Below are positions 9,463 through 19,005 of a stretch of 64,000 nucleotides of DNA, piece by piece; position 1 is the first letter of the stretch; each line of letters begins with the position of its first letter. Made by a program: the position numbers and the translations under genes. The DNA is from Sambucus nigra (lineage: Eukaryota; Streptophyta; Magnoliopsida; Dipsacales; Adoxaceae): NCBI GenBank assembly GCA_949130495.1, contig OX422207.1, positions 786,274,384-786,338,383 on the forward strand, in the 5' to 3' direction. The notes under the pieces are model-generated. The model worked only from the letters and a program-made list of their open reading frames with translations. It ran no database searches and had not been told where the DNA came from.

Positions 9463-10650
9463 TATTCCTCCTGAACTTCAATATACCTCCTGAACTTCAA
9501 TATTCCTCCTGAACTTCAATATTCCTCCTGAACTTCAATATACCTCCTGAACTTCAATATTCCTCCTGAGAAAGTGATTAGTCGGGGTTGAATTTGATGC
9601 TCGACTGCATGATGATATAAGAATGTGCCACCAAATGAACAAATATATTTATAATAGAAGCCCCCAACTGTGGAATGTGAACTTTGAATGAGATTTATCG
9701 ACCAATACCAACCGGAGTTGGATTTTATCTACCAACCGGAGTTGGATTTTGTCTACCAACCGGAGTTGGATTTTATCTACCAACCGGAGTTGGTGGTAAT
9801 TGATAATAAATGATGAAGACTTCCTCGGAGCTGACCAACAGATTGTTGGGAATAAGATAATATAAATGCTGGAGACCTCCTCGGCGCTGACCAACAGATT
9901 TGTTGGGAATAAGATAATATAAATGCTAGAGACCTCCTCAGCGCTGACCAACAGATTTGTTGGGAATAAGATAATATAAATGCAGGATACATCCTTGGAT
10001 CTGAATAAGATATAATAAATTCTGGAGACATCCTTGGATCTGAATAAGATATAATAAATTCTGGAGACATCCTTAGATCTGAATAAGATATAATAAATTC
10101 TGGAGACATCCTTGCTGAAATGAGAATAGAATATGCATCCAAATAGATATAAAGAATAATTAAAAATAATAAAGTGCCTCGCCGATCCGTCGAGGTAGAA
10201 TCATATAATGCCGAACAAGAATAAGATCTTTCAGAACATAAGAATATGGCCGAGAACGTTGTCAGGCCTGAATATAAATAAGAATTATCCGAACGAATGT
10301 TGTAATTCTCCTTAAAGCTGAATAAGTATCTTGTCGAGGCATAATTGCAGAATGCCGAATAAGAATAATATTTTCCAAAACATAAGAATATGGCCGAGAA
10401 CTTTGCTGGGCCTGCATATAAATAAGAATTACCCCGACCAACTATCCGTTGGGGGTGAAATATAATAAATGTTACAGTTCTCCTCAGAGCTGAATATGAT
10501 AATAAGTATCTCTCCGTGCTCCATGTTGAGATGAATATAGAATATGAATCCCAATGGATATATAGAATCATTTGTGCTGGAGAAGATATCTGGGCCCGAA
10601 TATAAATAAGAATTACCCCGACCAACTATCCGTTGGGGGTGAAATATAAT
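9429..10650 (-). repeat. N series of short tandem arrays
   Basis: Four different arrays follow one another. At 9448-9575 there are about seven 19-bp units (CCTCCTGAACTTCAATATT). At 9703-9795 there are four 24-bp units holding the imperfect palindrome CCAACCGGAGTTGG. At about 9815-9985 there are three 57-bp units (GACCTCCTCGGCGCTGACC...). At 9990-10110 there are three to four 39-bp units (CATCCTTGGATCTGAATAAG...). Beyond these, phrases such as CCGACCAACTATCCGTTGGG recur at about 10434 and 10616. Long open frames across this region come from the repeats and are not genes. Confidence 0.88.
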
Positions 10651-11484
10651 AACTGTTGTAGCTTTTCCTCGGAGCCGAATATATAGAGAGAGAAGAAATT
10701 TTTCGAGCTCCATGCTGAGATAAATATAAAATATGAATCCGTACGGATATAGAATAATTTGTGCTTCAGCATTCGTCGGCATTGAATCTTGTGCCTGTAA
10801 AAATTAATAATTTGCTCTACCATATGTGTAGGCTGAATTGATTAGTCATGAGAATAATTTACTCATCCAATCAATATATGATATGTATCAGCATAAAAAT
10901 TTCAAAATATGAAATAATATGTTTTATGCCAAATGTGTGTGAGATGGACAAATTATTATCAAATATGCATCATAAATAAGACGTAAAGTTTTTTGTAAAT
11001 TTATTTAATCTCCAACAACCAATCAGGTATTAGTTGCTGTTTAAAAATATTTTTGGGGTGATCATAAGTTAAAAAAGACTTAAGCCCCTTGCTTGTCCCC
11101 AAGCCGAACTCGTGTTTAAAGAAATATCAGGGGTGCTTAGCATTTTTTAATACCCCAAGATTCTACTGCTGCCGACAAACGACATGGATGTTGCCGACCA
11201 ACATTTAAGGATATCTCAAATTATAGAATATATGGTTGGATGACCAGAATATCTCGAATCTTGAGATCAAAAAATAACATTCAATGTAAAATTTAAGCCT
11301 TAAGAATGTTAATTAAATGAATAAATATATAACCCACTAGATCGTGTGATTCCGACAAAGAAACCTTGTGATGTGATGAACGAGGGGCCAACATATCAAA
11401 TTTGTGCCCAGAGTCTTGATATGGTTATGATTGTTTTACTGATCCTCTTTTACAAGAGGTGGGTAATGATTTTTCAGGTGAGAG

Positions 11485-11530
<46 letters not shown>

Positions 11531-12197
11531 TATTGATCCCTTCCTATTCCCAATTTGGAGAGATAAAAATATGGTGAATGATCGAAATTATTACCAAATT
11601 TATATAAAAAATCAATCAATTTGACTTTATTGACATAGATGGAAGATGAACCAAATTAAGTATATAGTTCATAAAAATGAATACAAAGAGACTTAAACTT
11701 GTGAATGCAAAGAGACTCAAACTTAAAGAGAGAGAGAATATATATGGGTCATGATTTCCATGAAAAGACTTTTCATTGTCTTTAACCTTTTCCCATTCTT
11801 TTATTAAAAATATGATGGGAATATGAATAGACATCAAATATCTTACAAAATTTATTTCAAAATCAACAATGAAAATGATTAGATCTCATCATCGTCGTAT
11901 ATATTTGTATATGTAATCATTTAAAATATTTATTCCATGATATAAAATTAAAACTTGAGAATCAAGCAAAGAATTATGATTTATGAAATCTACTATTTTT
12001 CAGATTTCTAAATAAGGATGAATCTAACAGTTATGATTTAAAAATCATGAGATGCAACATTTTGCAGATAAAAATTGGACAATTAATTTATGTATATAAA
12101 CATAAAAATCACGATTCAATCAAAAGATGTATGTATAATTGATTATACGTAGAGAAAATAAAAACTTAGCTTTTGGTGGAGAACAACGCTTGTAACA
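10650..12197. other. N non-coding leader region, with a 41-T run
   Basis: About 1.5 kb between the arrays and the primer-binding site, where gag should be. I see no Gag motifs in any frame. It is AT-rich, contains an uninterrupted T run at 11487-11527 and a short AGAGAGAG tract near 11725, and otherwise nothing recognisable. In E4 the gag ATG is only about 60 bp after the LTR, so this is replacement sequence. Confidence 0.7.
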
Positions 12198-12220
12198 CGT
12201 TCCCACAGACGGCGCCAATC
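12198..12220 (-). other. N primer-binding site
   Basis: On the minus strand GATTGGCGCCGTCTGTGGGA directly follows the 5' LTR. TGGCGCCGT matches the 3' end of plant tRNA-Asp; this class of site is usual in Athila/Tat elements. E4 (47605), E5 (24048) and E6 (44665-44684) have diverged versions. Confidence 0.88.
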
Positions 12221-12754
12221 TGTTGATGTAAAAAACTAGATCGCTCTAATTATTTAATCACAGATAAATAAATAAGACAAAGATTTTTAAAGTGGTTCGG
12301 CTAGGAATAAAGCCTACGTCCACTGTTATGTTATTGCTGAGTGTTTATGGAATTCTTGATTACAAGTTCTTTCAAGAAATTCCCGTCCCTTTGAATGAGG
12401 GAGATACAAGGTATTTATAGCCTTGACGCTGTACATGAAAGGTTCAATACATTAAATGATATACATGTGAAAGGGTAATAAATTTAATGCAGCGTGTGCG
12501 TCAAGAATATAATGAATAGTTGAACAGTTGTCCGTCTGGTAATTAATGATACGGCCGAGATGCAGTTCGGACCGCCTTAGTTGCTCGTTGATCAAGAGTT
12601 CCTCGGAGTGCTTAGAGTATCTCGGGATGATGTAGTTCCTCGGGGTGTTGTAGTTCCTCGGGGTATTGTAGTTCCTCGGGGTATTGTGCCATGTAGATTG
12701 CCATGTGTCTTGTTATTATTGGTCCACGTCAGTAGATTAAATTTGGTATCAACA
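12221..12754 (-). repeat. N 5' LTR (534 bp) with TATA box
   Basis: Same length as the 3' LTR, with three differences. On the minus strand TATAAATA at 12419-12412 sits in the same surroundings (GGCTATAAATAC) as in the E4 LTRs, a likely core promoter. The outer boundary is followed by GTTAT, the target duplication. Confidence 0.95.
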
Positions 12755-13125
12755 GTTATCATAGGATAATTCATTTTATTATCATCCAAGGTTATGCCTA
12801 GAATAAATCTCCAAGGGATCATCTTATTTTCCCGAGCTTAAGGTCTCATATGCCTCATTTCAAGCCCCTAAGTCTCCAAGTATGGGCCAACAACATTCCA
12901 TCCATATTTTTGGATGCACGAAGAGAAGTGATGCCTTAGCATCACTTAGGACAACCCCTCCCCCGGACTTAACCCCAAGTGAAACCCATTCAACACTAGG
13001 GTGACAACCAACTCAGCTAGGACTCTAAAAGCCAAGGTTTACTTCATTCAAGAAGAGTCCTAAGTTCCTAGGGGAAGAAAAGGGATTTAAAACCAAAGTA
13101 GAAAATTTGGTTAAAAAAAAAACAG

Positions 13126-13340
13126 GAGACCGGTCGACCGGTCCCAAGACCGCGGTCGACCGCGTCTCAAAGTTTAGCTTTTGAAAGAAAGAAGAAAGTC
13201 CATTTCAGGTGGACCGGTTGACCTATGGTGGAACCGCGGTCGATCGCGTCCTTATTTCGTGCCTTTGAAAGAAAGCAGTGTGCCCTCCTCCGAAGGCCCG
13301 GTCGACCGGTCTGAGAGACGCGGTCGACCGGCCATAGCAG
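13126..13340. repeat. GTCGAC palindrome cluster in the E2 3' LTR
   Basis: ACCGGTCGACCGGT and CGCGGTCGACCGCG are perfect 14-bp palindromes 8 bp apart. About 110 bp later the pair recurs as CCGGTCGACCGG and a GCGGTCGACCGG hybrid, with a mutated pair (ACCGGTTGACC, CGCGGTCGATCGCG) in between. The other LTR has the same cluster at about 20674-20881. The cluster is strikingly GC-rich inside an AT-rich LTR. Confidence 0.85.
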
Positions 13341-14132
13341 ACCTAGACCTTTCTCTCCTATTATCTTCAAAACCCAAAATCAATAACCAACCCCAAACTC
13401 AACCAACTACATTTAATGACTACTCAAAGATCATAAATGCTCCCAACCACATTTTTCCACCTCAATCAACAATCTAACTCTATCAAAGATGTTGATACCC
13501 ATAAATCCAACCAAAAACCACAATTATATAACATCAAGACTATACATAACTAACCATACTAATTATTCATCTTAAACCATATAATAGCAAGTAGAAAACT
13601 TGCCTTGGGGCTTCAATATCAAGCTTGGTTGAAGAAGGAAGCAAGATCAAACCACAAATCTTCAAGATTTCCCTTTCTCTCCAATCTTCCACTCTCACTC
13701 TCTCTCACTCTAGGGCTAGAACACTTAGGGCAAATAAGAGGAAATGGAAGACTTTGGGAAAACTAAACGTGGCTTAAGATTAAAAAGTCTCCAACCTTTA
13801 AGTGATAATACCGCAATAGTTAATTTCTAATACGCGATATGCCAAAACCAGTCAAAAGTGCCCAAAATTCCAAGATACAATATGGCACACATTTTGACTG
13901 TCTCGTACCTCCCGGAACTAACTACACCCTCCAAATTATCATTTGAAAATTTCATAAACCATTTGAGTTCCGGTTCCATTTTAATTCAAATTGCCATTTT
14001 AATTTCCATGACAAAATAAAACACTATATGGTAATAATCACTTATCCACATGTAATAATGCAACTTAATTGTAAATATTAACTTATTTCATCAAATTAAT
14101 ACTTACCCACACCCGGTATTTAATATAAGCAA

Positions 14133-17100
14133 CTACCCAACATAGCAAATAAATATAAAAATGGGCTCCCAAAAGCGAGGGTTGTTACATACTCCCCCCC
14201 TTATGAGGGAATTTTGCCCCCAAAATTCAAGCGTACCTTGGATAAAGAGATGCGGATACTTATCCCGCATATCGTCCTCACGCTCCCAAGTAGATTCCTC
14301 GACGCTGTGATGACTCCATTGTACTCTAACCAAGGGCACCACACGAGATCTCAATCTACGCTCCCCATGCTCCAATATGGCCACTGGTTGCTCTTCATAA
14401 GAAATATCGGGAAGTAACTCTATATCCTCGAAAGGAATGTGCCAAAGGGCACCATCACACCTCTTATACTTCTTCAAAGATGAGATGTGGAAAACATCGT
14501 GAATTTGCTGTAAAGGTTCCGGTAGGGCGATTTGATACGCCACTGGGCCTACCTTAGCAAGTACAGGAAAAGGCCCAACGAAACGTGGTGCAAGCTTCCC
14601 TTTCTTTCCGAAATGCTTAACGCCTTTCATAGGCGACACCCGTACCAACACTTGGTCTCCCACTTCCAACTCCACATGCCTTCTCCCCGCATCGGCATAG
14701 CTCTTTTGTCTATCTTGGGCTATTCGAATATGATCTCGAATAAGCTCGATCTTAGAAGAAGTATCCCGAATCATTTCAGGTCCGAGAAACTTGTTATCTC
14801 CCACTTCTAACCAACACGTGAGGGATCTACACGGCCTACCATACAAGGCTTCATAGGGCGCCATCCCAATAGTGAACTGGTATGAATTATTATAAGCAAA
14901 TTCAACTAAAGGGAGATATTGTTCCCAACTACCCTTAAAATCAAGCATGCACATTCGGAGCATATCCTCCAACATTTGGTTAACCCTTTCGGTCTGGCCA
15001 TCTGTTTGAGGATGATAAGAAGTACTTAATTTCAATTCGGTTCCCATGGCCTCTTGGAAACTTTGCCAAAAGTGGGAAACAAAGATCTTGTCTCTGTCGG
15101 AAACAATATTCAAGGGCACCCCATGCAATCTAACAATCTCTTCAATAAACAATCGAGCGTAACGAGCGGTATTATAATCAGTACGGACGGGAAGGAAGTG
15201 CGCCGAATTTTTCAAGCGATCCACGATCACCCAAATAGAATCGTGACCCTTTGGTGACGTTGGCAAGCCGGTGATAAAATCCATTGAAATGCTCTCCCAT
15301 TTCCAAACAGGAATTTCCAACGGTTGCAACAAACCTGCCGGTAGCTGATGATCAACCTTAACTAACTGACAAGTAGTGCATCGAGATACAAACTCTGAAA
15401 TATCTCATTTCATACCCGGCCACCAATATTGACGGCGCATATCTTGATACATTTTATCATTTCCCGGATGCACCGAAAATTTAGAGCCGTGAGATTCCGC
15501 CATCACAGCCCGTCGCAAATCTCCATCCTCCGGAACAATAAGCCTTCCATGAAAGCGCAATCCACCCTCAGAACTTACCGAGTAGGACTCCTCTCCCCCA
15601 GTCAATAATCGGCGAATATGGTCTTGACATTCCTTATCTCTGCCTTGGGCTTCCACAACCCTTGCCACAATCGTCGGAGTAACGGTCATTACGGACATAA
15701 ACGCCCTAGCAACCGCATCCTCATGAATGAGTTCCTTCCATTTAGCTTTCCACACATCAGCTAATTCTCCCTCGGGTTTCCTACTCAAGGCATCCGCCAC
15801 TACGTTCGCCTTGCCCGGATGATAATGAATATCAAATTGATAATCTTTCACGAACTCCAACCATCTTCGCTGCCGCATATTCAAATCTTTCTGAGAAAAT
15901 AAATATTGCAACGATTTATGGTCTGTGAAAAGACTAAACTTCTTCCCGAGAAGATAGTGCCTCCAAATCTTTAAGGCAAAGACAACGACGGCTAATTCCA
16001 AGTCATGCACTGGATAATTTCTTTCATGAGGTTTGAGTTTCCTAGAAGCATACGCAATAGCTTGTCGCTCCTGCTGAAGCACACCTCCTAAACCCTGAAG
16101 AGATGCGTCGGTGAAGACTAAATATTCCAATCCCGGCTTGGGTAAAGCAAGGACCGGAGCCGAAGTCAATCTATCTTTAAGCTCGTCGAACGCAGCTTGA
16201 CAGGCGTCATCCCAAACAAACTTAACCCCCTTCCGGGTCAAATTTATCAATGGACTAGAAATCTTAGAAAATCCCTTGATAAAACGACGGTAATACCCCG
16301 CCAAAACCAGAAAACTGCGTATTTTGGTAGGTGTCGTGGGCTGACCCCACTCCCTCACCGCAACAACTTTACTTGGGTCAACCGATATACCTTGTGAAGT
16401 CACAACATGACCCAAAAACTGCACTTCCCGTAATCAAAAACCACACTTCTCAAACTTAGCGTACAATTGGTGATCCCTTAACCTTTGCAGGACCAACCCC
16501 AAATGAGTAGCATGGTCATCTTCCGTTTGAGAATACACAATGATGTCATCAATAAAAACGATAACAAATTGGTCCAGGAAGTCCCGAAATACCCTATTCA
16601 TAAGGTCCATGAACACCGCAGGGGCATTGGTTAGCCCAAAAGGCATAACCAAAAACTCATAAGACCCGTACCTCGTTAGAAAAGCAGTCTTGGATACATC
16701 TTGCTCTCGTATCCTCAACTGATGATACCCCGTTCTCAAATCAATCTTAGAGAAGTAGGTTGCTCCCCTGAGCTGATCAAACAAGTCATCTATGCGAGGC
16801 AAAGGGTATTTATTCCGGATGGTAGCTTTATTCAACTCTCTATAGTCGACACACAACCGGAGAGAACCATCTCTTTTCTTCACGAATAACACAGGAGCAC
16901 CCCACGGCGATGTGTTACGCCTGATAAACCCCTGTTCCAACAACTGCTGAATCTGATCTTTTAGCTCCCTCATTTCTACAGGAGCCATACGATAAGGAGT
17001 TCGCGCAATCGGTCGAGTTCCCGGCGCTAAGTCAATTATAAACTCAATCTCTCTACTAGGAGGCAAACCCGGTATCTCCCGGAAAACGTCCCCAAAATCT

Positions 17101-17636
17101 CGAACAACAGGAATAGAATCTAAGGGAACAACTACATCCCGAGAAATCTCATCCGCAATAAAATATAAATAAGTACCATAATCTCCCTCTAAACGAGGCA
17201 TAACTACCAGGAACATATCTTGTCCCGGAACGGCGAAGATTATACTCTTCCCGTAACAATTTACTATAGCATGATACTTAACAAGCCAATCCATGCCCAA
17301 AATAACATCATACCCGACCATATCTAGGACGAGTAAGTCGGCCTCAAAACACAAATTACCAAGAGTGATCCCTAAACGTTTGCAAACAAAGAAGATGAGG
17401 GAACCGTCACCCATAGAGGATTCCACACTAGTAAAGGTACTTTCCGCAAATTTTATCAACTCTGTGGACTGAGCAAAACTTCTGGAAATAAAAGAATGTG
17501 TCGCACCCGTATCAAACAGAACGCGACCCATGTGTCCCTGAATAAGGAACTTACCCTCTATAGCTGGTGGCGCTGGCTGAACAGGAGGAAGCATAGCATC
17601 CTGAATGTGGTAGACTCTCCCATACTGTAGTTGACC
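14133..17636 (-). pseudogene. pol: E2 pol: protease, RT, RNase H, integrase, chromodomain
   Basis: Pol is in one frame downstream of the UAG at 17639-17637. In order: protease with [12 protein letters not shown] with [20 protein letters not shown] and the catalytic FIDDIIVYS; RNase H with [13 protein letters not shown] and [11 protein letters not shown]; integrase with a CTTCQ zinc-finger end, the MDFITGLP start of the core, SDRDKIFVSHFW and HPQTDGQTE; and a C-terminus ERRLRSRVVPLVRVQWSHHS...STWERE of chromodomain type. Two stops break it: TGA near 16434 (a Trp codon in E3) and TGA near 15405 (probably Arg). The frame runs through the polypurine tract and ends 57 nt inside the 3' LTR. Apart from these, all catalytic motifs are intact. 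Confidence 0.93.
14190..14202 (-). other. E2 polypurine tract
   Basis: On the minus strand AAGGGGGGGAGTA directly precedes TGTAACAACCC at the start of the 3' LTR. It overlaps the end of the pol frame, where it encodes RGGV. Confidence 0.85.
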
Positions 17637-18826
17637 CTACTGCAGAGGGGCAACTGGATTCGGTGCTTCTGGAGGGAACTGTACATAAGGCTGCTGAGGA
17701 ACTCGTGGAGGTTGTCCCCCAATCACCTGAGGACAATCTCTCTTAAAATGACCAGCTTCTCCACATTGGAAACATTTCCCCACCATATTCTCCTGACCTC
17801 GACCTCTGTTATTTCTGAACTGCCTGAAACCTTGGCCCGGTTGGCCCCTACCTCCCTGGCCACCACGACCCGCTTGTTGTGGTACGGTACCCTGACCTTG
17901 TCTGTTAGCATTACCACTAACATTAAACCCGCCAGAGCGTTGTCTTTTCGACCCATCCCCTTGCTGAGGATCCCTTTCACGTTGCTTATTACCCGCAGGT
18001 TGGGACGAAGGAAAGGCTCCTTATCCATTCCCACTCACCCCGGGCTTCCCTACTTGCCCCATTCCGGTAGCTTTCTTGCTATTTTGTATAAATAACCGAT
18101 GCTCCTAACAATGAAGCAATGCCGCATTCATCACTTCACCAAAAGTTTGTAAAGCCGGATTACCCAACAAATGCTGCCGGATTCTCCAGTTTAGACCTCC
18201 CATGAATTTTGAGACTTTTCTTTCCTCCGGAGTCACCTCCTCCGGCACAAAACTAGCTAGCCGGGTAAACTCCTCCTCGTATTCGGCAACCGATCGTTCT
18301 CCCTGAACTAGACCTTGAAGTTTCCTCCTCATCTCCTCTGAATTGCGGGAGGAAAATATTTTCGGTCGTATAAGACCCAAAAATCAGTAATGGACATAGT
18401 ATCCCTCTGATCTGGCGTAGTCATCGACTCCCACCAATGTAACGCTGCCCCAACCAACTTGAAAGTAGCAAGGACCCGCTTCTTTTCCTCACTACAATCC
18501 ACCATTCGCAAATGGCGTTGCATATCCTTTTTCCATTGATTTGCTCGAACAACATCAGAACCTCCGTCAAACTCTGGGGGATGGCCCTTTAAAAAGGACT
18601 CCCTTACTCTTTCCCACGGGGATGGTCCCGTAGGTGCTTGAGCATCCTGTGCCCGTTGTTGAGCTGTTGGCATCTGTTGAGCTACTGCGGCCATAGCAGC
18701 ATTAACTGCACGAGCCACGATATTGGCTACGTCCGCAGCATTTAAAGTTCCTTGGGGCGGTGGAGGACCAACATCCTCTTCTACATCTCTATTACATCTC
18801 GCGGGGCGACCTCTCTTAGGCGGCAT
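17637..18826 (-). pseudogene. gag: E2 gag, frameshifted, ending at the shared UAG
   Basis: The start is MPPKRGRP at 18826. The Gag core includes LHWWESMTT and YDRKYFPP, then after a single-base frameshift near 18345-18360 EEMRRKLQGL, VAEYEEEFTRL and WRIRQHLLGNP. A normal zinc knuckle CFQCGEAGHFKRDC follows near 17770. In-frame stops are TAG near 18105 (ALLHC*EH; Gln in E1) and TAA near 18025. The frame then stays open through the zinc knuckle to TAG 17639-17637 and continues as protease in the same frame, the arrangement of readthrough-type gag-pol genes. Confidence 0.9.
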
Positions 18827-18992
18827 CTGAGATGAAGGGACAAAAGTATTAGAATACAATCCACATCATTCTAATTCACAGAAGATCGCAATTATATGCA
18901 ACAAAGCAGTCTTATCATTAGGCTCTATATCAAAGAACGCTACGGTAGATCGTGACAAGTCCACACAGATCCTAGTACTCTAGAACCCAGTG

Positions 18993-19005
18993 CTCTGATA
19001 CCATC
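18993..19005 (-). other. E2 primer-binding site (tRNA-iMet type)
   Basis: TGGTATCAGAGC on the minus strand begins two bases after the 5' LTR end. It pairs with the 3' end of initiator tRNA-Met. Confidence 0.9.

Larger units (their letters stand above)
5558..12754 (-). mobile_element. N: young, rearranged non-autonomous Tat-type element
   Basis: Two 534-bp LTRs (5558-6091 and 12221-12754) start TGTTGATG and end TATCAACA. They differ at three positions and are flanked by GTTAT on both sides (5553-5557, 12755-12759). On the minus strand the interior runs: primer-binding site, about 1.5 kb without coding capacity, tandem arrays, a piece of second RNase H (aRNH), integrase zinc-finger region, RT pieces, more arrays, a tail of the antisense gene, polypurine tract. 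Gag is absent, and RT follows integrase instead of preceding RNase H, so proteins must have come from a relative such as E4. Confidence 0.92.
4255..14189 (-). repeat. E2 3' LTR, split by element N
   Basis: The two LTR parts are 4255-5557 and 12760-14189. They rejoin exactly across the GTTAT duplication and then align end to end with the right LTR at the same total length (2733 bp). The outer terminus reads AGTGACAACC here against TGTGACAACC at 19006, so the terminal TG has mutated. The stretch 13126-13340 holds the GTCGAC-centred palindromes described for the other LTR. Confidence 0.95.

Noticed and set aside
9777..10625. 282-codon minus-strand ORF
   Set aside because: It runs over the 24-, 57- and 39-bp arrays; low-complexity peptide, no domain, and the repeats explain the open frame.
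11346..11624. Plus-strand ORF of 92 codons with a poly-Phe run
   Set aside because: It is only open because of a 41-T homopolymer in a non-coding part of element N.
13181..13477. 98-codon ORF present in both E2 LTRs (also 20729-21025)
   Set aside because: It is repeated only because the LTR is repeated; it crosses the palindrome cluster and has no recognisable protein features.
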